From Candidatus Sulfurimonas marisnigri (GTDB taxonomy: Bacteria; Campylobacterota; Campylobacteria; Campylobacterales; Sulfurimonadaceae): a stretch of 64,000 nt of DNA. Below are positions 39,512-46,952 of this stretch, piece by piece. The position numbers and the translations under genes were made by a program. Below the pieces are notes generated by a model, which saw only the letters and a program-made list of their open reading frames with translations, was not told the DNA's origin and made no database searches. How positions within the stretch are numbered: position 1 is the stretch's first letter; each line of letters begins with the position of its first letter. The stretch lies in contig NZ_CP054493.1 in the NCBI RefSeq assembly GCF_015265475.1, forward strand, positions 2,046,001 to 2,110,000. The letters run 5' to 3'.

Positions 39512-40108
39512 ATGTTAGTAACAAACCAAGCTCCAGATTTTACAGCAACAACAGTTTTAGCAGATGGCTCAATAGTAGAAGATTTTAAATTATCAGAAAA
39601 CTTTGGTGAAAAAGGTACAGTTTTATTCTTTTATCCATTGGACTTTACTTTTGTATGTCCGTCTGAACTTATTGCATTTTCTCACAGAATTGAAGATTTC
39701 AAAAGCCGTGGTGTAAATGTTATTGGTGTTTCTGTTGATAGCCAATTTTCACACTTTGCATGGAGAGAAACTCCAGTAAACAATGGTGGTATAGGCCGTA
39801 TCAAATACCCACTTGTAGCTGACCTTACAAAACAAATCTCTAAAGATTATGATGTACTTTTTGGCGAAGCTGTAGCGCTTCGTGGATCATTCCTTATTGA
39901 TGGTAAAGGAATTGTTCGTCATGCAGTAATAAATGATTTACCACTTGGTCGTAATATTGATGAGATGATTCGTATGGTAGATGCAATGCAGTTTACTGAT
40001 GAGCACGGTGAAGTATGTGCTGCTGGTTGGCAAAAAGGTGACGAAGGTATGAAAGCAACAACTGAAGGTGTAGCTGAGTATCTTGGTAAACACGAGGGCG
40101 ATTTATAA
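39512..40108 (+). CDS. 2-Cys peroxiredoxin (AhpC/Prx1 type)
   Basis: The peroxidatic Cys is in FTFVCPSE (about residue 50) and the resolving Cys in HGEVCAAGWQKG near residue 170, where most relatives have VCPAGW. It reduces peroxides with thioredoxin or AhpF-type donors. 198 residues. AAGGA lies 7 bases before the ATG. Abundant enzyme in this phylum. Confidence 0.93.
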   Translation: MLVTNQAPDFTATTVLADGSIVEDFKLSENFGEKGTVLFFYPLDFTFVCPSELIAFSHRIEDFKSRGVNVIGVSVDSQFSHFAWRETPVNNGGIGRIKYPLVADLTKQISKDYDVLFGEAVALRGSFLIDGKGIVRHAVINDLPLGRNIDEMIRMVDAMQFTDEHGEVCAAGWQKGDEGMKATTEGVAEYLGKHEGDL

Positions 40109-40122
40109 TCGACCTGATCCAG

Positions 40123-40141
40123 CAACGCATATTTTGCGTTG
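40123..40141 (+). terminator. Hairpin after the peroxiredoxin gene
   Basis: CAACGCA, loop TATTT, TGCGTTG: seven perfect pairs 14 bases after the stop, followed by TTCATTC. The T-run is weak. It abuts repeat copy B. Confidence 0.55.
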
Positions 40142-40145
40142 TTCA

Positions 40146-40181
40146 TTCGTCACTCACTCGCAGTACCTTTATTCGCGCCTT
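40146..40181 (-). repeat. Copy B of a dispersed intergenic repeat
   Basis: TTCGTCACTCAC (40146-40157) is the reverse complement of 32835-32846, and CGCCTT (40176-40181) of the AAGGCG of copy A. Between these the two copies differ. Confidence 0.45.
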
Positions 40182-40250
40182 AAATATAAACTACTATTTA
40201 ATCACAATCAAATTTCTTTTTTTTACCACTTTTAGATAAAATATAAAATT

Positions 40251-40961
40251 ATGAGTAGACAAGAGAACAAAGACGAGACAAGAGCAAAAAAATATCTACA
40301 AACTTTAGAATATACAAAACTAGAGCATGAGCCACTTGGAAATGTCACCCCTGACTTTCTTCTTGACAATAAAATAGCTGTAGAGGTTAGAAGACTCAAT
40401 AGAAACTATATAGATAGTGATAAATTGATTCGTATAGAAAACTTTGAAATACACCTCATTAAAAAAGTAAAAAAAATAATTTCTATCTTTCAACATACAG
40501 ATTATAAAAATTCTGCCTATATATCAATAACACTTTCCAAACCGTTAGAAGTAGAGAGTAAAGCAGGTGTTATTAAAAGAATAAAAAAAGTATTAAAAAC
40601 ACACACTCATAAAATCCATAAAAAAAAGTCATATAAGGTATCTGAGTATTTAAAAATAACATTTACCCCAATAAAGAAGAAATCAGTGCAGTATATTTTC
40701 TCAGATTGTAATAATGATTATTTATGGATTGTAAATGAGTTACACAAAAACATTCAATTGGTTATTGATGAAAAGAATAAAAAAATATCTAAAAATTTCA
40801 ATTTATTTGACAAATGGTGGTTAATACTAGTTGACTCTATAGTTTATGGGCTAGATAATGATGACTTTAAAGCACTTAAAAAAATCAAACTAAAAAAGCG
40901 TAAGTTTTCTAAAGTACTAATACTCTCATCAAAGGGGAAGATTAAAACTTTTAAGTTTTAA
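40251..40961 (+). CDS. Uncharacterised Lys-rich protein, possible PD-(D/E)XK nuclease fold
   Basis: A 236-residue soluble protein with very high Lys and Ile content. TPDFLLDNKIAVEVRRLN (about residues 33-50) has the spacing of a PD-(D/E)XK nuclease core: Asp, then Glu-x-Arg in place of Glu-x-Lys. The rest shows no known motif. It has no methylase or partner beside it, so a restriction role is not supported. TAAAAT lies 8 bases before the ATG and there is no SD, so a leaderless mRNA is likely. Higher A content than its neighbours suggests recent transfer. Confidence 0.6.
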   Translation: MSRQENKDETRAKKYLQTLEYTKLEHEPLGNVTPDFLLDNKIAVEVRRLNRNYIDSDKLIRIENFEIHLIKKVKKIISIFQHTDYKNSAYISITLSKPLEVESKAGVIKRIKKVLKTHTHKIHKKKSYKVSEYLKITFTPIKKKSVQYIFSDCNNDYLWIVNELHKNIQLVIDEKNKKISKNFNLFDKWWLILVDSIVYGLDNDDFKALKKIKLKKRKFSKVLILSSKGKIKTFKF

Positions 40962-41849
40962 TTACTTTTTCTTACCTACCAAAATCCCGCCAAGTATAAT
41001 AAGCCCTATTCCCATATAAGTATATATGTCAGGAAGTGCATCTCCTAGCATCCATCCAAAACCTATGGAAAATGGGATGTTTGTGTAGCTGATTACACCG
41101 ATTATACTTACTTTTGAAGCGCTGTATGCTTTTGTTAGTAACCATTGAGATAGTGTCGAGATAAGTCCCATAAAGATTACAAGCGACCAGACATAAAATG
41201 TGTTTGGAATAGTAAAAACTGGAAACATAAAACTTATAGCCTCTGGTGCATCCACATATGGTGCTAGTAAAAAACCAAATGCTGGAAGTATTGTCCCAAT
41301 TCCCACAAAAGAGAGGACTATAACTCTAGAGTCATATATATCTTTTATCTTTTTTATAGTCGTATATGCAGCTGCTGCGAAAAATCCGCCGAGTATTCCT
41401 AAGAAATGAGCATACGATATAGTAAATCCAAAAGGTTTTACTATTAAAATTATCCCTAAAAAACCAAGTATAAGGGCAAAGATAGTGTTAAGACTCAGAT
41501 GCTCTTTTAGAAGGTAGTAGGCTAAGATTGAGACAAACAAAGGTGAAGTCTTGTTTAAAGTAATCGCCTCACCTAGCGGAATGACTGTGATTGTGTAAAA
41601 AAACAGTATCATTGCCAAGAAGCCATATACCCCGCGAGAGATTAACATGTAGAACTTACCGCCACTTAATTTTGGAGCTGTATGCTTTAGTGCATAGAGT
41701 ATAAGTGCTATACCTAAAAGGTTACGAAAGAAGACAATTTCTAATGCACTCATCTCATCAGCTAGGATTTTTGTGAGTGCCCCATTTATTGCAGATATTA
41801 ATGCACCTGCGAGCATATAGAGTACACCTCTATCTATTCTACTTAACAA
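40962..41849 (-). CDS. EamA/DMT-family transporter
   Basis: The 295-residue protein has ten predicted membrane helices in two EamA halves (about 8-140 and 150-290), with SAINGALTKILADE in helix 1 and Pro/Gly-rich helices. The substrate is unknown. The start is TTG at 41849, overlapping the helicase stop; an ATG 11 codons in is possible but would cut helix 1. It ends one base after the convergent Lys-rich gene. Confidence 0.85.
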   Translation of the reverse strand: MLSRIDRGVLYMLAGALISAINGALTKILADEMSALEIVFFRNLLGIALILYALKHTAPKLSGGKFYMLISRGVYGFLAMILFFYTITVIPLGEAITLNKTSPLFVSILAYYLLKEHLSLNTIFALILGFLGIILIVKPFGFTISYAHFLGILGGFFAAAAYTTIKKIKDIYDSRVIVLSFVGIGTILPAFGFLLAPYVDAPEAISFMFPVFTIPNTFYVWSLVIFMGLISTLSQWLLTKAYSASKVSIIGVISYTNIPFSIGFGWMLGDALPDIYTYMGIGLIILGGILVGKKK

Positions 41850-43111
41850 CTTTGTTTCACTTTAACAAATTCCAAGGCTTTAGAGTTTACAAAAACTATC
41901 TCTCTCCACTGTTTTGCTGGCGCAATAAGGTTCAACCTTTTGGGATTAGAACTTCTTGATATCGCCACATAAAACTGCGATGGTGCAAATATCTCATTAG
42001 TCTCTATTATCAAATCCTCAATAGACATACCTTGTGATTTATGAATTGTAATAGCATAAGCTAGTTTTATTGGGTACTGGTAAACACTAAAAACAGGCTC
42101 TTCAACAATCTCTTTTTTACCACTTATGCTTTTTTCTTTCCACATGCTCTTGCTTTGTGCGATTGCTTCAAGTTTTACAACAACACCGTCACTTTTTTGA
42201 ACATATACAAAGTTGTTGTCAACATTTACGATCAAACCTCTCTCACCGTTAAAATAGTTCCAAGAGTTTCTTGTAAAAAGAACCGGAACTCCTACTTTTA
42301 ACTCCAGCTCTTTTTCTATCCTTGCATCACCCATAAAACGCTCTATCTCAAAATCTTTAGTAGTCTTTAAATGTTTAATGACCTGAGCCTCTTTTATAAA
42401 CAGTTCGCTATCTACAAAAGAGAGCTGATTTTTATTGTGAAATGAAGCTGAGTTGTTTTTGCCAAAAAGAAAAGTAAACTCACTTAAATCTTCTGGGAGC
42501 GGTTTTATAAATTCATTGAGGGAATTATGTACATGTTCGTTTACAAAACCACCTCTAACATGTGCTAAAAGTTCTATAAACTCCTTGTCATCAGTTCTAT
42601 AAATATGTGTCAATTCTACTGTTTCAAACCCAAACTTATCCCAAGATGATGATTCAAAAGCAAACTTAACATCGCCATATCCACGAACTACAGGAGGGAG
42701 TTGTAAAAAGTCACCTACAACAAGAAGGGAGCCTTTAAACTCTGCTTGAGTCAGCCTAACTCTTATCATGTCAAAAAGAGTATCACTTACCATGGAGATT
42801 TCATCTATAACGATTAGCTCCATACTAGAGAGGAGTTTTTTCACTTTCGCTTTGATCTCTAGCTTGCCATTTTTCTCTAGCTCTTCTATGTTTGAAGCAA
42901 TTCCTAAATCTAAAAAACTGTGCAGAGTCTGCCCACTTATAAGCGTAGCCGCCATTCCAGTCGAAGCTAATTTTGCAACTTTTTTTGCATCTTCTTCGTA
43001 AGCTTTTATGACATCTCTAGTAATGGTTGTTTTGCCAACCCCTGCCCCGCCGGTTAAAAAAACGTTCTTTTTTGCCTGTAGTTTTTCAATAACATTTTTC
43101 AAATAATTCAT
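41843..43111 (-). CDS. PIF1/RecD-like AAA DNA helicase
   Basis: A superfamily-1B helicase: FLTGGAGVGKTT (Walker A, near residue 20), LIVIDEISMVSD (Walker B), GDFLQLPPV (motif III), and the C-terminal YAITIHKSQGMS and VAISRSSN motifs. 422 residues. The ATG at 43111 follows a TATAAT box (43118-43123, minus) by 6 bases, so the mRNA is probably leaderless; a TTG at 43126 lies across that box. It sits 26 bases after the VWA gene. Confidence 0.88.
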   Translation of the reverse strand: MNYLKNVIEKLQAKKNVFLTGGAGVGKTTITRDVIKAYEEDAKKVAKLASTGMAATLISGQTLHSFLDLGIASNIEELEKNGKLEIKAKVKKLLSSMELIVIDEISMVSDTLFDMIRVRLTQAEFKGSLLVVGDFLQLPPVVRGYGDVKFAFESSSWDKFGFETVELTHIYRTDDKEFIELLAHVRGGFVNEHVHNSLNEFIKPLPEDLSEFTFLFGKNNSASFHNKNQLSFVDSELFIKEAQVIKHLKTTKDFEIERFMGDARIEKELELKVGVPVLFTRNSWNYFNGERGLIVNVDNNFVYVQKSDGVVVKLEAIAQSKSMWKEKSISGKKEIVEEPVFSVYQYPIKLAYAITIHKSQGMSIEDLIIETNEIFAPSQFYVAISRSSNPKRLNLIAPAKQWREIVFVNSKALEFVKVKQSC

Positions 43112-43137
43112 GAAAAAATTATACAATAATTCACGTG

Positions 43138-44274
43138 CTAATCCTCTAAAAGTATAACTTCTCCAAATGGAACTTCAGCCACTTTTTGGCTTATCCATTT
43201 TACATCATAAAATGGAGCTACATGTGGAAATATTCCATCTAAATCCGTAAAATACAGAAGCAATTTTGTATCTTCAAGCTCATTTTGTATAAACTCAAAA
43301 ACAGCTCTAAAGTCTGTAGCTCCACCACCTTTTAAATCGGCTTCCAAAATATCGCCACTGTAAAAAGTTTTATGTGATTGGATTTTATCGTCACAAATCA
43401 GCAGCTCTATTTCGTAGTTTTGAATTGTATTCATAAGAAAGTTCAACTCACTTAAAAACTCATTTAAAAGTTTTTCATCTATTGAGCCTGAGCTGTCCAC
43501 CGCCACTACCAACTTAAATCTTTGGCTTATACATGAGGGCAAATATATCCCTACATGTAGAAATTTTTTATTGGGTGGCAAAAGAGTGTAGTCATCTTTA
43601 TGAAACCTGTCGAGTGCCGCTTTTATCTCGTCTCGCCAATCAATTTTACCCTTACATGTAAGATTGAAAAACCTCTCTATCGCAGCTGGGATTTCGCCAT
43701 TTTTTATCTCTGCCTCAATAGTTGCTTTTGCAAACTCCTCAAAGAGTTGTTCTGTTTGGATAGTTTCATTTTGTGCTTCTGGGTTAATCTCATTTTGTTC
43801 ATCTTCGTTTGAGTTATTAGGATGAATATCATTCACATCATCAGCTTCATACTCCAAACCTTCATCCTCACGAAGTATGTCAGCTTTTAGCTCGGCATAA
43901 ATCTCCTCCGCATAGAGTCCGCTAAATCTTTTTGAGTAGTGTGCCTCATGGGGCCTCTCTAAACCATTCTCAACCAACATGTCATTTACTGCATAGTCGG
44001 TCGCCAGTTGCCATAGCCAGCCACTTCTGCCGTTTTTACGGGACTCATGAGCCAAGGAAGCGTGCATAGCCCCGTTTGCAAAGACAAACTCCATCTCACT
44101 CAGTTCCAAGCCTTGAAAAAAATCGCTGTTATACTCCAGCTTTACACCGTTGCTTTTAAAGCTTTGTATATCATCATTTATGCTCAGCTCCAACCTTGAA
44201 GCTATCGTTCCAAAAAGTGGATAATCAACTAATAGTTTAGCTTTTGCTTGTGAGATTTTTTGTTGTAATGTCAT
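43138..44274 (-). CDS. VWA-like protein with DUF2201 N-terminal metallopeptidase-like domain
   Basis: The N-terminal half (about 1-150) matches the DUF2201 layout; its expected HExxH-type site reads MHASLAHESRKNGR, lacking the catalytic Glu, so protease activity is doubtful. A Asp/Glu/Asn-rich linker follows (about 155-185). The C-terminal half is a VWA-like domain with AVDSSGSID (MIDAS Asp-x-Ser-x-Ser). Such proteins work with MoxR ATPases. TATAAT lies 6 bases before the ATG (44281-44286). 378 residues. Confidence 0.82.
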   Translation of the reverse strand: MTLQQKISQAKAKLLVDYPLFGTIASRLELSINDDIQSFKSNGVKLEYNSDFFQGLELSEMEFVFANGAMHASLAHESRKNGRSGWLWQLATDYAVNDMLVENGLERPHEAHYSKRFSGLYAEEIYAELKADILREDEGLEYEADDVNDIHPNNSNEDEQNEINPEAQNETIQTEQLFEEFAKATIEAEIKNGEIPAAIERFFNLTCKGKIDWRDEIKAALDRFHKDDYTLLPPNKKFLHVGIYLPSCISQRFKLVVAVDSSGSIDEKLLNEFLSELNFLMNTIQNYEIELLICDDKIQSHKTFYSGDILEADLKGGGATDFRAVFEFIQNELEDTKLLLYFTDLDGIFPHVAPFYDVKWISQKVAEVPFGEVILLED

Positions 44275-44314
44275 GTAAAAATTATATCACAGATGATACA
44301 TATTTATTTTTTTA

Positions 44315-44608
44315 TCAACAATCACTATTGTTGTCAACTTCTCTACAAATCCTCTTAATATCTACTACTCCCTCAAAAAAATCACTAATTTTCACATCAA
44401 GTGCTATGGAAATTTTATAGAGGTGTTCAATATTAAAATGTTTTTTGTTATGGTAAATCTCAGCAACAGAAACAAGCCCTACCGATTTTAGCCCAATTGC
44501 AAGAGCCAATTCAAGTTGTGACATCCCTTTTGCTTTTCTTAAGCACATTACATTTGTACCAATAGTACGATAAAGAGTATCAATATCCGACTGAGAAACT
44601 TCTTGCAT
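44315..44608 (-). CDS. XRE-family transcriptional regulator
   Basis: A 97-residue protein with a Cro/C1-type helix-turn-helix: IGTNVMCLRKAKGMSQLELALAIGLKS (about residues 16-42), followed by NIEHLYKISIALDVKISDFFEG. It is divergent from the beta-barrel gene. Similar operator-like inverted repeats lie at its own start and before the neighbour, so it probably represses both. It belongs to a block placed between the VWA and MoxR genes. Confidence 0.85.
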   Translation of the reverse strand: MQEVSQSDIDTLYRTIGTNVMCLRKAKGMSQLELALAIGLKSVGLVSVAEIYHNKKHFNIEHLYKISIALDVKISDFFEGVVDIKRICREVDNNSDC

Positions 44609-44609
44609 A

Positions 44610-44626
44610 AACTACCTATAGTTAAT
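44610..44626. promoter_or_regulatory. Operator-like site 1 (XRE promoter side)
   Basis: AACTACCTATAGTTAAT starts one base before the XRE start codon. It matches site 2 at 14 of 18 positions and shows the same AACTA..TAGTT symmetry. Confidence 0.5.
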
Positions 44627-44662
44627 ATTGGTATAAGTTTATTAGTAATACAATCTAACATC

Positions 44663-44680
44663 AACTAACTATGGTTAGTT
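44663..44680. promoter_or_regulatory. Operator-like site 2 (beta-barrel promoter side)
   Basis: AACTAAC-TATG-GTTAGTT: seven perfect pairs around a 4-base centre, 22 bases before the beta-barrel ATG. Good candidate for the XRE dimer. Confidence 0.55.
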
Positions 44681-44702
44681 AGATTACATTTAGGATTGAA
44701 AT

Positions 44703-45245
44703 ATGAAGAAAATAGCATTGGCTGTTTTATTGGCAAGTGGGTTAATGGCGGCAGATAGTGGTGTTTATATAGGTGCTGATATTGGGAATACAGCTTTTGA
44801 TATGAAAGCATCAGCTCTTGGAGTTAGCGCTGAGGAAAAAGATGATGGTGGGTCTCAAACTTTAAAAGTTGGTTATTATCTTGATAAAAACAGCCGCGCA
44901 TGTATAAGTTATCAAAATATCAATGTTGATGGAGGAGATGCTTATCATTTTGGAATCGGTTATGACTATCTAATCGGAGATAATGATATTAAGCCGTTTG
45001 TTGGTGGTTATGTTGGGTACGGTTCGGCTGAAGTTGATGTTTATTCAGAATTAGATATTTCAGGTGTTGTTTTTGGTGCACAGGCTGGTGTCAACTATGC
45101 TATAAATGATAATTTCTCTGTTGAAGCTGGCTATCGCTATATAAAATCAAACATGGAAGACACAATAAACATTATCGGTGTTGACGTAAAGCTTGAAGTG
45201 GATCCAATTAAGAATTGGTTTGTTGGCGTAAACTACAAGTTCTAA
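44703..45245 (+). CDS. Small outer-membrane beta-barrel protein
   Basis: A 180-residue protein with signal peptide (MKKIALAVLLASGLMAADS) and eight-strand-like alternating barrel: GVYIGADIGNT, LKVGYYLDKN, YHFGIGYDYLI, FVGGYVGYG, VVFGAQAGVNY, VEAGYRYI and the terminal WFVGVNYKF. It resembles OmpW/OmpA-type 8-strand barrels. Role unknown. AGGA precedes the ATG, unlike the leaderless genes around the block. Confidence 0.8.
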   Translation: MKKIALAVLLASGLMAADSGVYIGADIGNTAFDMKASALGVSAEEKDDGGSQTLKVGYYLDKNSRACISYQNINVDGGDAYHFGIGYDYLIGDNDIKPFVGGYVGYGSAEVDVYSELDISGVVFGAQAGVNYAINDNFSVEAGYRYIKSNMEDTINIIGVDVKLEVDPIKNWFVGVNYKF

Positions 45246-45265
45246 TTTTTTCTTTATTCTCATAG

Positions 45266-45291
45266 TCGCCATGTTTTACTATTCATGGCGA
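45266..45291. terminator. Hairpin after the beta-barrel gene
   Basis: TCGCCATG (45266-45273) and CATGGCGA (45284-45291), eight perfect pairs, 10-base loop. No T-run follows, so it may be a weak terminator or an operator for the toxin-antitoxin promoter. Confidence 0.45.
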
Positions 45292-45319
45292 AACTAACTC
45301 CGACGTTGACAAATAGTGC

Positions 45320-45351
45320 TATAATACTAGAAAGTAAGTGGGAGGTTATAG
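45320..45351 (+). promoter_or_regulatory. Toxin-antitoxin promoter and strong ribosome-binding site
   Basis: TGC-TATAAT (45320-45325) and GGGAGG (45340-45345), six bases before the antitoxin ATG. Confidence 0.6.
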
Positions 45352-45609
45352 ATGAAAACTATTCAAATTAATAACCCTGATATTGAGAATTTTATATCTT
45401 CTCAATATGGTAATGATACAGAGGGTTTACTTAGTGATTTTGTTAAATTTGTTAAATTATCTTTAAATGATGGTTATCCTGCAATCTCAAAAGATGAAGC
45501 AAAAAGAAGAGTTGCTAAAGCAGTTGAAGATGTAAAAAGTGGTGAAGCTGTGCTTTTGAGCCAAGAAGAGTATGATACTGATATGAAAGAGTTTATAAAC
45601 TCTTTATAG
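45352..45609 (+). CDS. Type II antitoxin (RelB/ParD-like)
   Basis: The 85-residue protein is acidic overall, with an N-terminal region that may be the DNA-binding part and a C-terminal segment (SKDEAKRRVAKAVEDVKSGEAVLLSQEEYDTDMKEFINSL, residues about 46-85) rich in helix and charge for toxin binding. It directly precedes a RelE/ParE-type gene with no gap. The family is inferred from that pairing. Confidence 0.75.
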   Translation: MKTIQINNPDIENFISSQYGNDTEGLLSDFVKFVKLSLNDGYPAISKDEAKRRVAKAVEDVKSGEAVLLSQEEYDTDMKEFINSL

Positions 45610-45888
45610 ATGATAATACTCAGGAGAAAAGAATACTCAACTGCCTTAAAAGTTATAATGTCGTTTATTTCAAAAGATAGTAAAAATAGAGCTTTGAACT
45701 TTAAAAGCCAACTTGATAACAAAATAAATAATTTAGTAGGTTTCCCCTACAAGTTTAAACAATCAGAAAATCATAGTGATGTAAATGTAAGGGATATGAC
45801 ATTTAAAGGTTATACAGTTACATATCTTGTAGAAAATGAGAACGATAGGATTTCAATACTTGATATTTATAAGTGGATTGATAAATAA
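45610..45888 (+). CDS. Type II toxin of the RelE/ParE superfamily
   Basis: The 92-residue basic protein has the fold order of ParE/RelE: helix with ALNFKSQLDNKINNLVGFPYKFKQS, then strands DVNVRDMTFKGYTVTYLVENENDRISILDIYKW. NVRDM-x-GYxVxYxV and ILDIYKW are typical. It probably cleaves mRNA or poisons gyrase. The ATG touches the antitoxin TAG, so it is translated by reinitiation. No SD of its own. Confidence 0.82.
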   Translation: MIILRRKEYSTALKVIMSFISKDSKNRALNFKSQLDNKINNLVGFPYKFKQSENHSDVNVRDMTFKGYTVTYLVENENDRISILDIYKWIDK

Positions 45889-45947
45889 TTTTACCTTAAC
45901 GAAAAACAAAGAAATTGTATAGGTCAATAATCTCATATAATTATCTG

Positions 45948-46952
45948 TCAATGTAATAGAAAAGCAAACTTACGAACCCACTCTTTAAAAACTGCAGAGT
46001 TCTGCATATCCACACCGTTTCTTTGTAAATCCTGCACTATCATTACTGCAAATTCGCTCTTTAAATCAAGAGTATATGTTAGCAAGTTCTCCAAACTCTC
46101 TTCACTTTTATCTTTTAAATAAGCACTCACAAGACCTGTGCTTAAAGCATATAAAACATCTACCTCATCACTGTATTCACCACTTGCGGATGTCAAAATA
46201 TTTTGTATATCAGGAAGACGGTTCATAACTTTTGTAAAGCTCAAAAAAGAGACAGCAACATCTCGTCCGATTGCTCCACTTAGCGTATCTAGAAGCAGTT
46301 CATCTGATATTGTGCTTTTTAATATCTTGTTTACATACTCCCAGCTTCTAGGTGTTGCAAAGCTCTTAACATCACTCTTAGAATCAAAGGTAAAGAGGTG
46401 TTCACTCCTGTATGAGATATATGAGATGATTCTCTCGTCTATCTCTTTGGAATATGCCCAGAAGCGCCAATCATCTACATTTACTTCCATTTCTAAATGG
46501 ACAAATCTATTTGCCAGTGGGCTTGGCATTCTGTATGTGACTCCTCTGTCTCCCTCACGGTTTCCCGCAGCGACTATTGCCCATCTATCCGGAAGTTCAT
46601 ACTCTCCCACTTTTCTGTCTAGTATTAGCTGATATGCTGAAGCCTGAACAGACGGGGGTGCGGAGTTCAGCTCATCTAAAAACAATATCCCCTCGCCCTC
46701 TTTTGGCAAAAAAGCTGGAGGTGCCCAAAGTGCTGTGTGTGACTCTTTATCGTAAAACGGAATACCCTTCAAATCTGTGGGGTCCATAAGTGCAAGTCTT
46801 AAATCAATAAAAGAGATACCTCTCTCGTCTGCAACTTGCTTAACAATAGATGACTTCCCTATTCCCGGTGCACCCCATAAAAATATTGGAACTTTTTGCT
46901 CTACTAAAGAGGTAATCGTGTTTATTAAACTTGTTGCTTTCAAACTTCCCAT
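45948..46952 (-). CDS. MoxR-family AAA ATPase
   Basis: A 334-residue AAA protein with Walker A GAPGIGKSS (about residues 26-34), Walker B ILFLDELNSAPP, sensor 1 AAGNREGD, and Arg-finger region SPLANRFVHLEM. MoxR ATPases act as chaperones with VWA partners. The natural partner is the VWA/DUF2201 protein at 43138-44274, separated from it by the XRE-barrel-toxin block. It overlaps the repeat-variant gene by 13 bases. Confidence 0.88.
   Translation of the reverse strand: MGSLKATSLINTITSLVEQKVPIFLWGAPGIGKSSIVKQVADERGISFIDLRLALMDPTDLKGIPFYDKESHTALWAPPAFLPKEGEGILFLDELNSAPPSVQASAYQLILDRKVGEYELPDRWAIVAAGNREGDRGVTYRMPSPLANRFVHLEMEVNVDDWRFWAYSKEIDERIISYISYRSEHLFTFDSKSDVKSFATPRSWEYVNKILKSTISDELLLDTLSGAIGRDVAVSFLSFTKVMNRLPDIQNILTSASGEYSDEVDVLYALSTGLVSAYLKDKSEESLENLLTYTLDLKSEFAVMIVQDLQRNGVDMQNSAVFKEWVRKFAFLLH

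Noticed and set aside
46138-46632. 164-codon open frame antisense to the MoxR gene
   Set aside because: Shadow frame; the MoxR motifs fix the coding strand.
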